Of a stretch of DNA of 64,000 nt, positions 45,630 through 57,399 are shown piece after piece; the first letter of the stretch is position 1, and each line of letters begins with the position of its first letter. Both the position numbers and the translations under genes were made by a program. Source of the DNA: Ceratodon purpureus. Lineage: Eukaryota > Streptophyta > Bryopsida > Pseudoditrichales > Ditrichaceae. The stretch lies in the NCBI GenBank assembly GCA_014871385.1, contig CM026426.1, positions 30,927,452 through 30,991,451 of the forward strand, in the 5' to 3' direction. The notes under the pieces were generated by a model that saw nothing but the letters and a program-made list of their open reading frames with translations, was not told the DNA's origin and did no database searches.

Positions 45630-45790
45630 AAGAATAAAAATCATAGATTGAAGAAAGAAAATCATACATTGAAGATTAAAAATCATAGATAGAAGATAAA
45701 AAATCAAGATTAAAAATTAAAGACCATAGATTGAAGATTGAGTATCAAAGATTGAAGATTATTTAAAAATCAGAGATTGGGGATTGGTCT
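45630..45790. repeat. A-rich minisatellite
   Basis: Units of the form AAAATCATAGATTGAAGATT repeat with changes about seven times immediately left of the hairpin arm. Confidence 0.6.
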
Positions 45791-45814
45791 TATTGTTTTG
45801 TCAAAAATCCAAAA

Positions 45815-46410
45815 GAGAAGATTGCAGATCAAAAAAGGAAGATCAAAAATAAAAAAAATGAAGATGAGCAAAAAAAAAAGTGCTGAACAAATATCCAGAA
45901 ATGAAGATCAAAAATCAAGAAATTAAATATAAAACTCCTATACTTCTAACAAATAATATTTAATCTAGGAGCTTGCATTCATTTATACACTTTACACATG
46001 AGAATTTGAAGTTTTGAGACTTCTACAATTATAGTGGAACTAAGTAAATTCTAAATTTTAATGAATTTTAAACTTAATAGTATATTTATTATCAGGCCCT
46101 TTCATAGAATTCATTTATATTTTGAATCCACTTCACTTTCACTAATTATACAACTTAGTTTCACTAATTGTGGAATTTGATAAACTTCAAACTCTCATAT
46201 GTAAGGTATATAAATCAATGCAAGCTCTCAAGTTTAATATTATTTGTTAGAAGTGTAGGTGTACTATTTTAAATTTTATGAATTTTTATCTTCACTTTTT
46301 GAAATTTGTTCTCCATTTATTATTGTTCATCTTCATTTTTTTATTTTTTGATCTTCATTTTTTTGAGTTTTAATCTTCATTTTTATATTTGTGATTTCCA
46401 TTTTTTAATT
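45815..46410. repeat. Large imperfect inverted repeat (hairpin), about 590 bp
   Basis: Left-arm features in order: AAAATGAAGATGAGCA near 45856, CTTCTAACAAATAATATT near 45942, GAGCTTGCATTCATTTATA near 45968, TGAGAATTTGAAGTTT near 46000. Right-arm features, as reverse complements in mirrored order: AAACTTCAAACTCTCA near 46184, TCAATGCAAGCTCTC near 46216, AATATTATTTGTTAGAAG near 46237, GTTCATCTTCATTTTT near 46325. Arms are about 240 bp, the loop about 100 bp. Confidence 0.85.
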
Positions 46411-46975
46411 TCTGAGTGTCAGTTTTTGATTAAATTGGGTCACCATTAAAAACTTCTTAGAAAATGGACTTGATCTTTTGCAGAAATCATCATTTCAGAA
46501 TGTGAAAGTTTAGATGAGGGATTGGAGCCTATGTGTCACATCTACTTAGATGACCAGTTCAGCAGGTTTAGGTGACCGCTGCCCACCGGTTACCCTAGTA
46601 GTCTCAAAGCAGAGTGACTGGTGATCCCCGGTCACCATCGTCTCTCTGGTTGGAGAAGCGAGAATTGTGTTGCCTTCGCGCCACTTTGGTTTCTAAACTT
46701 GTGACGACGTGTTGGTTTCTGAGTACAATGGGTACTTCACGCTCCCTAGGCCTAGTACTACTAAACCACTACTTTCATGGAACAGAAATACTATAGAACT
46801 TTTCTTACTAGTTGTACGCTTTGTATTCTTAGTTCATTGGTATTCTGAGTACATTGGTAATCTTTCTACAGTGGTATTCTAAGTACGTTTCTGCTTTTTA
46901 GTACAGTGTTGTTTTGAGATTACTTAGACTGCGTTATGGGGAGTACATCTGAATTTTCAGTACATCCTTTTGGCT

Positions 46976-47100
46976 TAGTACATTTCTATTCTTTATACAT
47001 TTCTATTTCTTGTACATTTCTATTCCTTGAATGTACATTCCTATACTTTTTGTGGTGCAAGTCTTTGTACATTTCTATACTTTGTACATTTTTATTGTTT
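46976..47100. repeat. TACATTTCTATT minisatellite
   Basis: Seven or so copies of GTACATTTCTATT-CTTT with variation. It lies within the intron or upstream region of the SET-domain gene. Confidence 0.7.
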
Positions 47101-47190
47101 CATGTCTATTTCTGTTCTTTTCTATGGTGAGGCTTCTTTGTATTCGGGGTACAGTAAGGTATCATGTGATTGTGTTATTGTACCTTTCAG

Positions 47191-49477
47191 ATATCACTGA
47201 AGAGAATGACGTTGATTCCAAGGATGCTACACAAGGAGAAAAGCAAGAACTGGAGACAAATTTGAGTCTGCAAGACCCTACACTACAAGGCCAGGAGGAC
47301 TCTCAACTAGAGATTTCAGAACGTGAGGGGGCAGAGTTCAAAGACTGTAGCATGACTTCATTGGAGAGCAGCCATGGCAGCGCTGGATTTCACATTCAGG
47401 AGCGTCCCAGGCCCCAGTTAGGACTTCTGAGAGCTCCTTCTGGGGAAAAGGAGGGATTGGCGATTGGGATTGCGATCGAACTAGAGAGAGGTCGAGGTAG
47501 AAGCCCGGTGGTGTCCAAATTAGGATCTCAATGCTTGGTAGGGCAGCGATGAATAGGGATTGCGGTCAAAAGAAAGGAGGACTTTGAGGACTGCATTGGA
47601 GAAGGGTTGGGGGATAGGGTGCTGCAGGTGGAGGCTACTAAGGTGGAGGCTACGACGCCAAAGGCTTCTACGCTGGAGCGGTTGGTTGAAGAATTGCCAC
47701 TCTCGAAGGAGGTTCACACCATAGCGGTGGCAGTGGAGGCCCCAGCTACGGCAGTGGAGGCGGGATAAGAGCTACTCCCTAAACCAGTGTTGACATCACC
47801 ACGGGAGGTCAAGGCAAGGAGTGAAAAGGAGCAGAAAGAGTTAGATGATTTAGAACCAGAAAATATGGTCGCCCCTGAGAATCTGTACTCCATAGAGAAG
47901 AGGACTTTGAAGGACTTATCAGAGCTTCCTCGGGGTACCGATAGTCCGGGTCCAGTTTCAGACACGAGTCAGAAGACCAGATCACGTACTGCCATGGAGG
48001 GTGAGGCAGAAGTGGTTACCAAGGTCACAGTGAAGAAGAGAAAGGGTCAAAAGGTAGGTGGCACTTCCTTGCAGAAACAGGCGAGGGGTGCCACTACAAA
48101 ATAGGTCTACAGCAGTGTTTTTTTTTTTTTATTGCATTTATTTTTTGGTTTTTGTCCACTGAGCTGCAATGGTGAGCTCTTACTGTGCGTATGTTTTTTT
48201 TTTAATACAACAGATTGTGAGGATCCCTCCCTCATACCAAGGCTTCACTTGAGGGTCAATCTAACACACTTCGTGTATTCATTGGTATTTTTTAAGACAT
48301 TGATTCAGTTTTTTGCTTGGAATATGACGTGGGAAGCTTGGTTGTTGGGATGTGATAATAATCAGGGTGAAACTTGGTATGATGCTAAAGATTTGTCTAA
48401 GGGGCAGGAGAAGACTCTTGTCCGAGTTGCTTCCTAATGATCTTGATTTGCCTTATTTTCAGTACATGCAGAATAGTGTAATTTTTGATAAAGCAATGGT
48501 ACCTCAGACACTTGATAGCCTGCGACCTGGGGACTATTGTCAATGTTCCAACAGTTGCATCGGTGCGGATGCTGCTTGTTCATGCCAAGTAAATGTTGGC
48601 GGTCAGAGTGCATACCTTGGAGGGAGGCTGGCAGATGAGTTCATCGAGGGGGGCAACGAGAGCGATGCACGTTTCTGTAAGAAGGGTGCCCCATGTATTA
48701 GGGGTGTGGAAATATGCGAGGGTCATGTTCCTCGTATTTTCCTTAAAGAATGTAATGTTAAGTGCACGTGTAGTAGTGACTGTGGCAATCGTGTTGTTCA
48801 GCAGGGCATGAAGGTCGAGCTAGAGGTCTTTCATACAGCCCTTATGGGATGGGGGATTCGAGCAGCTGAGCGTATACCCAAAGGTGCATTTGTTTTCAAA
48901 TTGATTGGCGAGATTTTAACCAATGCTAAGCTCATTGTTAGAAATGAGCGGGCAGATGGCTCTCTTACCTATAGTATGGCAGTTGATGCGGACTGGGCTA
49001 CTGAGCAAAAGGTGGATGACAGTAGTGCTTTGTGCTTGGATTCCACTCACTTCGGAAAGGTGGCCAGATTTTTGAACCACAGGTACAATACATTTTGCAT
49101 TTTTTGTTGTTTCTTTGTGTTCTACTTCTTTGCTAGGACTGACTCTTGTCCCTGGACATTGTAGGTGTGGGGATCAGAATCTAGTGGACGTACCTATTTC
49201 AATTGAGAGTGTCGATCGCCACTGCTATCATGTGGCCTTCTTTTCGAATCGTATCATTGAAGTTGGAGAAGAGTTGACGTGGGATTACGGCACATGTTTC
49301 AAACACAACGGACCATCACAATCTGTCTTTCATTGTAGGTGTAACAGTATCTTGTGCAAGGACAAGGTGTTGCCAATCTTGTATCAGCGAAGATCAACCC
49401 GATATCCACCTAAGCCACGTAGGACCAGATGGCTTAGAACTCGTGCTGTCAGGCTTTTAGAGGTAGTAATATTCTAG
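47191..49477 (+). pseudogene. SUVR-type SET-domain histone H3K9 methyltransferase, frame-damaged
   Basis: Histone lysine methyltransferase of the plant SUVR1/2/4 group, expected in the nucleus. Exon 47191-48104, after acceptor CCTTTCAG, encodes an acidic, disordered N-terminal region with in-frame TGA (47550) and TAA (47766). Near 48360-48430 ARDLSKGQEKTLVRVAS-like sequence (AKDLSKGQEKTLVRVAS) meets TAA; a one-base shift continues it. Pre-SET Cys cluster: DYCQCSNSCIGADAACSCQ, RFCKKGAPC, FLKECNVKCTCSSDCGNRVVQ. SET: ALMGWGIRAAERIPKGAFVF, IGEILTNAKL, VARFLNHR. Intron 49083-49164 joins CGDQNLVDVPI in phase to give NHRC. ELTWDYGTCF and post-SET FHCRCNSILC follow, ending at TAG 49475. SAM- and zinc-binding residues are all present in the SET part. 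The family call is firm; function of this copy is doubtful. Confidence 0.85.
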
Positions 49478-49847
49478 CGGTAAATGTACAAAATGTACTT
49501 AATGTACATGTACTCAGGAACTGAGGAACTTATTAAAACTTGACAACTCAAGATGTCTTGGCAGCCGAGAGAGCCCTCGAACCTTAATTTTGACAACTCA
49601 GGAACTTATTAAAATTTGAAGTCCTAAAAACTCAGAAACATATAAGTAGAGCAATACAGATAGTGCCCAGTCCTCACCCATATACCACACCTTCAATAAC
49701 CGAAAAAGGAGTCATTCTATGTTAACAACTTCTAAGTCTCACATACATATGACTGAATCAAAGAGCAACTACAGGTTCAGATAGGAAACCATTACAAATG
49801 AAAGTGAGTTTAAAAACTCACAACTATTTGTTAATACTCATGGTACA

Positions 49848-49970
49848 CACGATATCTAGAGATACTTTTAACCAACCCCTTGACCAAAACCTACACAGTA
49901 TCTACAGATACTTCTAACCAATCCTTCGACCAAAACCTACACAGTATCTACAGATACTTCTAACCAAAAG
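49848..49970. repeat. 52-bp tandem repeat, about 2.5 copies
   Basis: ATCTACAGATACTTCTAACC and CGACCAAAACCTACACAGT alternate; the units begin near 49848, 49896 and 49945. It lies between the convergent SET and DDE-like genes. Confidence 0.8.
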
Positions 49971-50242
49971 AAACAACCTTCAAAAGGACCTCCTAAACTG
50001 ATCAATGGAACATACTTAATCACCATTGAATGCCCACCACTCCCATAAGGCTTCTTCACATATCTGTTGTGTTTCAGTTGACACCTTGTATACAGAGGTT
50101 GCCTTCACCCTATGGGAAGCACGAATCATAGGGAACTTGCAAGCACGAACCAGATGAGCCTCTACATGAGCATGAACTGCCTTGTCACAAAGCACGTACG
50201 TCTCCTCTCCACGCCCATACTTCTTGAAATATTTTGCTCAAA

Positions 50243-53202
50243 TCATAGCATCTCTAGCACTAAATACCCTCCCCTCCCCCCCCCCCACGGACAAGTCATG
50301 GACTCTTGTAACACAAACGTCTTGGCCACACACTGGAGAATGTAATATTCCACCCCATCTTCGTTACCTTCCTCTGCAGGTATCATGAAGTTGTCGCCAA
50401 TTTCTATCAAATCGCCAAACTCTTCTAAAATACCATCATACACCCAATTTGCTTCATCGTCCATATCTTCGATCTGTTGAGCTACAGCAGCAGTGCTAAA
50501 GGGCAGCAACCTTTGAACCCGCCATTCCTGCACATGTGCTGAGTTCTCACAAGCAGTCCATTCACCATCTATACATGGGATACAAAAGCATGACAACTCA
50601 CGAGTCCTAAGCAGAGTAGGGTCTGTTATGGAGAAGCCTGAAATAGAATAAAGACTTTTGGAGCCTAGCAAAGTATGGCACTTGATACTATTATGTACAT
50701 GATCTACAGCTGTTTCTCCAACCAACCAAAAAACACGAGAAAGAGGGGGAGTTGTAGCTCGTGCGTATGAGCTTGGTACACGTTCTGTATACTTCTCTTC
50801 GAGGAAATCCACCACTTCGGCTGCATTTTGCAGGGTCCTCAATGGATTCATGATTTGCTCGGCAGCCAAGGCCCTCTTCACAACAACCCCTGCACCATCC
50901 CATTCTCCCTTTCCATAAGCGGATTCAAAGAAGTTCCAATTCATTTTGCCACAAAGTACATAGCTGTTGCACACTTAAATTGTGCACTACAACCGTCACT
51001 GTAGACCCAATGCTCCTCCGCAGTTAATCTTGAGTCAATTAGCCAATCCCAATGCAACATCATGCAATGCTGTACAAAAGCAGAATCGTGGGATTTGTCA
51101 TCAGAGATATAAAAGTGCGTCTGCTTCAAAGTCTGGTCTCCTTCTTTCCACATTGTAATGTGAACTAATATGGTCACACTTGTGCTGAAATAATACAAGC
51201 TTTGCACCTCATTCTGGATGGCAAAGCTATAATTTTCAGCAAAGTCAATGTGGGACACAACAACTCCCTCAGGCACATTCTTCATCATCAATTGGCATTG
51301 CTCATCTTGCCATCGAGCTTTGAAGTTGTGCGTGATGAAGGTAGTGACGGTTTTCTCCATGTATGATAAAAATTCATGTGCCGGTGTCTCTTTGAAAGCC
51401 TCCCGAATTCTTTTCTTGGCTTTTCCAGTCCGAGTGTCCACTCCCACTTGGTAGTACTCGAAAAACTTCCACTTCAAGGAAAATGTGTTAGAAACAGACT
51501 TCTCAAGAGGACAAAATGAGAGCAAATGAAAACCACAGCTAGAACAATCTCCCATAAGGCATTCCAGTGTATGCCACACATTAAACTCTCCTTTCGGACA
51601 CACACATGCTTCCCATAATAAGGTTATCCGCTCAAAAATGTGGTCAGCAGCATAGCAAATCCCCTCTGCATCGCCTTTGCAAATAACAGAAACACAAACA
51701 CAGTGAACGTGTAGCCCTCGCAGTTTGTCTCGCGGATTCCTCAGTCCAATCTTCATGAACTCCATCTGGACGTGGTAAATACAGCAACATGTATTTCTCT
51801 CCTTCAATTTCCGCACCCACCACGGCTTCAGCCTCTCAAATGCTCTCTGCCGCATACTACATTCTGGGTGAACTTCCTTGAACCACAAGAAGAACGAGGT
51901 CTGCAAAACTCAGGAGGATGCACAATAGGTACAATTAGGACCTTTTTGTAAACCATGTACATAACAAAGTTACGAAACATACTAATTGTACAGAAAGTAT
52001 CACCACAATGTACTATAAGTGATGCATGTGTTCGGGTTTGTATTCGGAGCTTTGGGTCTCTAAGTGGACAGACTACAATAGTACATTGGATACATACACT
52101 AAGTACATAAATTGGTAGTTTCTTCTAAACTTTACCATCAACTGTTCAGAAGTACAGGCGCATCCTAGTACCATTTATACTTGACGATGCCATTTGTACA
52201 GAGGGTACTAAACTAGCAACATAAAGTACATGAGCACCTACTTGACTTGTTTTTCTACACTGCCTTCGAGGTTCGAAGTAAAAAATGTACAAGCTCAAAC
52301 TTCCGCATTGTACAATAGGTGAACAAAGTGCTTCGGGCTATACATTAACACCTTTAACTACTACAAGAACAATTCTGCACATTCTTAGGAGTACTAGTGG
52401 CCCGGGCTAATATTGTACTTCAAATACTGGATGTACTAGACAGCTCCTAACGCTCACTGGTTTCTCTAAGTGTGTCCATCTTTTAATCACTATAAAACAC
52501 TATTTATACAAAAAGTAGCAGTTCCTCAGGACGACTTGAAAAGTGTATCAGACCCTCTCTCTTCTTGCGATGTAAGCGAAGACCTAACACCGTTTCCTCA
52601 GTATCACCGGCCCGAATCCTTCTATTCAAAGCAATATTGATGCTTAGTTCTGACGTTTCCAAAACACGGGACAATGGTCTCACACCATCAATTCCCAAGC
52701 TAACTGCTGCATCCAACAGAGCACTCTTCCTGGCTAACAACTCGTTGGAGTTAGCCACCTTTACCAATTGCAACTCATTCTTGAAGTTCTCAATGAACGA
52801 ATGAATGGCCTTGGCTTCTTGTGGCGGAGCATAGTACTCAGGTAGCAACGGCAATACAGTGTTATGGCGCAATATCCTCTCCACAACATATCTCCTACTC
52901 TGGGGACCGGGACAACATCTCAACTCCTGAACTAAATACTGCGCTACACAAAGTGAGATTCAGTTCAATTCTCTCACTGATAGACTATCGTCCACCTCAA
53001 CATCGGGTGCTGTAGACGCTAAAATAAGAGCTTCCTTGTGTCTTTCTGTGTCTCGTGATCTCTGGCGAGATTTCCTTTCTCTTGCGTTCTCAGTCTCCAA
53101 AGTGCGCTGCTCTTCATGGAAGCGAGCTGCAGTGGCCCTAGCTGCTGGACCCGGGCGATTGATGCCATTTCGCACCCTTTGTCTCTTAGCGACGTTACCC
53201 AT
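50243..53202 (-). pseudogene. DDE/RNase H-fold transposase-like protein, reverse strand
   Basis: Exon 1, 53202-52978, starts MGNVAKRQRVRNG and is basic. A very short intron (52977-52939) is possible. Exon 2 is 52938-52510. A 606-bp intron (GTATAA...TTTTGCAG) leads to exon 3 from 51900. Exon 3 has a Cys/His-rich region (CCCIYHVQMEF, HVHCVCVSVICKG, CLMGDCSSCGFH), then VVSHIDFAENYSFAIQNEVQ, HFYISDDKSHDSAFV, WVYSDGCSAQFKCA and, after a one-base shift near 50945, FFESAYGKGEWDGAG. The Asp in HIDFAENY, the Asp in YSDGCSAQFK and a later acidic residue look like a DDE triad. I recall this motif set from uncharacterised, repeat-borne proteins in many eukaryotes. Its exact transposon superfamily is not known to me. 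It ends at TGA 50243. Confidence 0.6.
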
Positions 53203-53239
53203 TCTGGGACAAAATAACATACAGTTCAAAGGCATGCAG

Positions 53240-53980
53240 ACATCAGTCGTCTACTAGAAACCAGAGTACGTGGTTCAAAAGTTGCAAAACTAACAAGATC
53301 CAATGTAACCTATGCATGAGAAAGAAGTTGGCCAGAAAAATCAACATTGTTTCATGAGAATGTCATGTAACTCACCCTTGTAAATTGACCTTCTCACGTC
53401 CTGGCCGAAACAAATGAGCACCTATCACTTGAAGACTCACAGGGAAGTCTCACAGAAGAAAGAGAATTTGCAACAAAGAAGGGACTGCTGGAATACATTG
53501 CTAACTGTGAGGTACCAAATAGAACACGCCTTCTTGACCCGTCCTTTCTGTTGCACTCTCCTAGATAAAATGCTATATTTCCTTGCTTAGAAACAGGAGT
53601 TTTCAAACAAAAAACGTATCCGGGGTCACTGCTCTCACTAATCGACCTCAAACTACGAGAACCCGACTCAGTAGGAGCACTTGCAGTGAAATATGATGTA
53701 ATAAGTTTCTAAACCAGAACAACTGGGCGTTCTGTAGACGTCACCATTTTTCACATTTCATGGACAAAGACAAACAACTTCTGAATCCATGAGCGTCGGT
53801 TCTCCATTGCAAAAAAGATTGACAAAATTACGAACACAAGGAAAGCTTCGATAACAACCTAGAACGCACAGAATCACACAACACCCCGGATGCGCCCAGC
53901 AGACGAGGGACTAAGAGAAACGACGATGACGTGGCCAAGGATGTAGTGGCGGCGTCGCCAAGGACCGGCGTCCAAGAAGA
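53240..53980. other. Upstream of the DDE-like gene
   Basis: An 85-codon reverse-strand frame at 53394-53651 has no recognised domain and is not called. Otherwise nothing is seen. Confidence 0.25.
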
Positions 53981-53981
53981 A

Positions 53982-54130
53982 TTGATTTGTCCCTAATACC
54001 CAAGATGCGTAGATTTGTCAGTAAAACGTTAGGATGCGCATTGATTTCTGAGTGATACCCAGGATGCGCATTGATTTGTTAGTAATACCCAGGATGCGTA
54101 GATTTTCCAGTAATATCTAGGATGCGCATT
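53982..54130. repeat. 30-bp tandem repeat, five copies
   Basis: Units TTGATTTGTNAGTAATACCC followed by AGGATGCGCA repeat five times with small changes. Confidence 0.9.
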
Positions 54131-54712
54131 CAAGTCATACTCCTTCAACCAGAGTACAAACATATACTAAGAGTACTCAGGGTATCGAAATGACAGAATC
54201 ATGCGCCTAAACATAAGTAACAGTAAATTTTACTTTTTCTGAAATCAACCAAAAGACAATCTAGAACTAGCTGCTGGCATCTAGAATCTTCAATCCGATT
54301 GAAAAAAGCTTCATTTTCCTACCAGATATCGATTGCAAACCAAAACTAACTTGTTTCTAAGATTTCTGCCAGTTGTGAGTGGCAGACTTGACGGTTAGAG
54401 TAGATTCCAAGCCACTTCCCTTCCATATCTTCATTGCCGGGAAAAAAAAAAATACTTCAACTTCCCAAGATACAGAAATTTGTACTTTTGTATGAACAAG
54501 CACCCTGTGACATTTTACTAACTATACTAAAAGTACAAATTTCTCCCACTGAACGTGGTTTTTCAAGAAAGCGACAATGCACACACGATCTTTATATGTA
54601 ACATGCGTAGCAAATACAAAAAAATATGGGAAAATAAACTTCTCAGTTCAAGCAATATCAAGTGCAAACTAAACCTGTCTTTGAAAATGGCACTGTGACT
54701 CAAAAAAGTATA
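54131..54712. other. Spacer inside the right part of the SET/DDE unit
   Basis: AT-rich. No gene or repeat recognised. Confidence 0.25.
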
Positions 54713-54724
54713 GAGTTTAGCATA

Positions 54725-54990
54725 CTTACACCTCGGCCGAGATTCACGCCTATGGCCGCATCTCGGCCGTCCGATCAAGGCGGCTGCCAACGAGCCGACG
54801 CTGCGGCCGCTAGCGGTAGATAGCCCACGGCGGCTGAGCCGTCCTACGGCCTGCAATCACCCAATAGGCTGCATCGTGGCCGTCTGATCATCACGGCCGC
54901 CATCATGGCGAGGCAGCGGTCAGCCCCCGTGATTGTGACCACGATTGGATGGCCGAGATGCTGCCGCGCCGCAAGATCTGCCGATCCAAC
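54725..54990. repeat. CGGCC-rich cluster at the right end of the SET/DDE unit
   Basis: Repeated CTCGGCCG, GCGGCCG and ACGGCC motifs. It mirrors 44640-44740 across the inverted 20-mers. Confidence 0.5.
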
Positions 54991-55084
54991 AGCCGAGACG
55001 ATTCACCTACGCCTGGGTTACCTATTTTTACCAGGTCATGATTCCGGTGACATGTGGACGCTAGACTCACGTAGTGGGCGTCAT

Positions 55085-55138
55085 GACGTCTAGGTTTTAG
55101 ACGTGGGGCCCATTCAGATGTCTAATTTGACAACCCTA
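55085..55138 (-). repeat. Possible hAT-type terminus
   Basis: On the reverse strand TAGGGTTGTCAAATTAGACA begins at 55138, which resembles hAT termini and partly the left end at 22974. No partner end was found in the window. Confidence 0.3.
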
Positions 55139-55159
55139 CACTACGCTAGTCAATCTAAT

Positions 55160-55980
55160 TATTACATGGGTTATTTTTTTTTTATTATTATTTTCAAATA
55201 CTTTGGAAAGTTCGTTGTCATCCTTAACACTATCTTTTCTTGTATTATTCACCTATATTAATATTTGAAGAAGTAGTCTATGTTTTAGCCAATCTCATTA
55301 TCGAATGTTTATATATTTTTTATTAGATATTATTTATTATTTATGATTGATTATTTTTATTTAAATACTTGGAAATATGATGTCATCCTTGACATTATAT
55401 CATTGTCTAGTATTGTCAACCTATATTACTATTTGGAGAAATATTCTATTTGTTAGTCAATTTAATTATGAAATGTGTATTTTATTTATTTATTCATTTT
55501 TATTTATTATTTATTACTTAAAACTAAATACTTGGAAATATGATGTCATCTTCAACACTATGTTATTGTCTTGTATAGTCCACATATATTACTATTTGAA
55601 GAAACATTCTATTTGTTAGAGATTTTGAGTAATTCTAATGTGTTTTTTTTTTTTTTTTTTTTATAAATTATTTTCAAATTACTTCCGGGAGTATGATGTC
55701 ATCCTTGACACTATATATTCTCCTTCTTCATCCACCTTTATTATTATTTGAAGAATTATTGTATATGCTAGCTAATCTAATTATTACATGTATATTTTTT
55801 CTCTTATTTTTTTTATTATTTTCAAAGTACTTTGGGGAGTATGATGTCATCCTTGACATTGTATAATCTTCTTGTATTATCCACCCATATTACTATTTGA
55901 AGAAATATTCTATTTGTTAGCCAATCAAATTATCACATGTGTTTTTATTTTTATTTTTTTATTGTTATTATTTTCAATCA
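55160..55980. repeat. Tandem repeat, period about 150-165 bp, five copies
   Basis: GTTGTCATCC or GATGTCATC anchors at 55215, 55379, 55542, 55695 and 55843. Each is followed by TTGACACTATA-like sequence, ATTACTATTTGAAGAA and T runs. Confidence 0.85.
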
Positions 55981-56111
55981 AGCATTCAAAATTTAAATTC
56001 CAATAATGTGAATTTCAATTCTACAAACATGAATCATCAAGAATTCTGTAGTGGTGATGAAATCTATGAGCACTCACTTCCTCGAACGAGGTTGGAAACT
56101 CAAAGTGGAAT

Positions 56112-56706
56112 TTGCCATTTGACCTCATAAGAATCTCTGGCCCTCTACAGGACTCTATGTTTGCTACAGCTTTGGCGCTTGCAAGCCGCGACGCGGAGTA
56201 TGAATACGATTTATTAAGCGACAAGGTTAGCTTGTGCGACGAGGCAATGGTGGATGACGTTAGCAAGGTGTATCCCCATATCCTAGAGATGGATATATAG
56301 GAGGTCTGAAAGCTAGGTGCGTAACGGAACTGCTACAAGATCTTGAATTGCACCAACAAAGACCAAGCACCACTCTTTTCCCAGCACTGTTATAAGGTCT
56401 ACGGTCACCGCTTCAACAATGCTTATTTTGCCATGCGTTTCCTAAAGGCTGAATATGCAACTTTTGTGCAAGGCCTGGATGTGAATTGGATCGCCGAAGC
56501 TCAGTGGCGTCGTACTCGGCGCCTCGCGACTGCATTGAAGAATCCTTGCAAACTTGGGCCTATTGCTTTATGTCGTCAGGTCAAGGCTTGTGCGACATAA
56601 TTAAGGGCTTGGTTGAAGGGTCGACTTTCATCCTTAGCATGTGGCGGGCGGTGGATGCAGCACAGAGGGCTCATGATGTCGCGGCGGCTACTTATGAATC
56701 TGCCAT
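56112..56706 (+). pseudogene. ORF split by the CACTA insertion, left part
   Basis: Decayed coding sequence of an unrecognised protein. One frame reads MFATALALASRDAEYEYDLL and later QHCYKVYGHRFNNAYFAMRF, with stops between (56299 onward). A shift near 56520 moves to the frame GLCDIIKGLVEGSTFILSMW, then RAVDAAQRAHDVAAATYESA, which meets the CACTA element at 56707. The C-terminal part is helical and Ala-rich. The remainder lies at 61501-61561. Confidence 0.5.
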
Positions 56707-57399
56707 CACTATAAGAAAACCGTATTTTTGGTTATGTTACACCAAATACATATGTCGTTAGTTTTGACGTCACTACGTTTTTTGTCCAACGTCTATGTTT
56801 TTGGTTTAACGAGCCAAAAACGCGACGTTATTGCTGATGTTTACTAAAACGGGTTACTAAACATAGATACAACATGCCGTGTTGCGTACGTGATATAATT
56901 GTCATTTTTTACGTCACTAATAGCACTGCACGTCAATATTTGAACATCACTTGAATCATGTATATGCCACGTCAGCGAGTGGAGCTCTTTTCACTGCGGG
57001 CAGCATAAATTCAACTTAAGAGAATAGATTCACCTTGCACGTTATAGAGTGATGGGTCAGGCAAGTATTTTAGTACTATTGAAGTTATTCTTATTGAATA
57101 TACTTTTATATTACATTGAGGATTGAATCCATTAATAAGTTAATTGATAATTATTAAAATTTGATGTTATTTCAAAATTTATTTACAATGTTCCATTCAA
57201 GTAGCACAGAAAATAAGACATAGATGTAAACAACCTCATTATCCACCAAAGTATTATCCATGTAACAAATTTCAAAACATATTAAAAAAATATTTAAAAC
57301 AAATGGAAGTTGAAAATACAAATTAAAAGATGAAACAAAGACTAGAAAAATAGAAAGAACAAGAAAACATAACCAATAATTCAAACCATGTCATTTTTG

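Larger units (their letters stand above)
44740..54732. mobile_element. Candidate 10-kb element with SET-domain and DDE-like genes
   Basis: GGTGTAAGTATGCTAGACTC at 44740-44759 recurs in inverted orientation as GGTGTAAGTATGCTAAACTC at 54732-54713, 19 of 20 bases equal. Outside each copy lies a CGGCC-rich cluster (44640-44740 and 54725-54990). The interval holds convergent SET-domain and DDE-like genes and a large hairpin. The true outer ends and target duplication are not identified, so element status is inferred. Confidence 0.45.

Noticed and set aside
53394-53651. 85-codon reverse-strand ORF as an extra exon of the DDE-like gene
   Set aside because: No domain and no convincing splice connection.
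55160-55980. CRISPR-like array
   Set aside because: Long diverging units in an intron-bearing eukaryotic genome; no short identical repeats with unique spacers.
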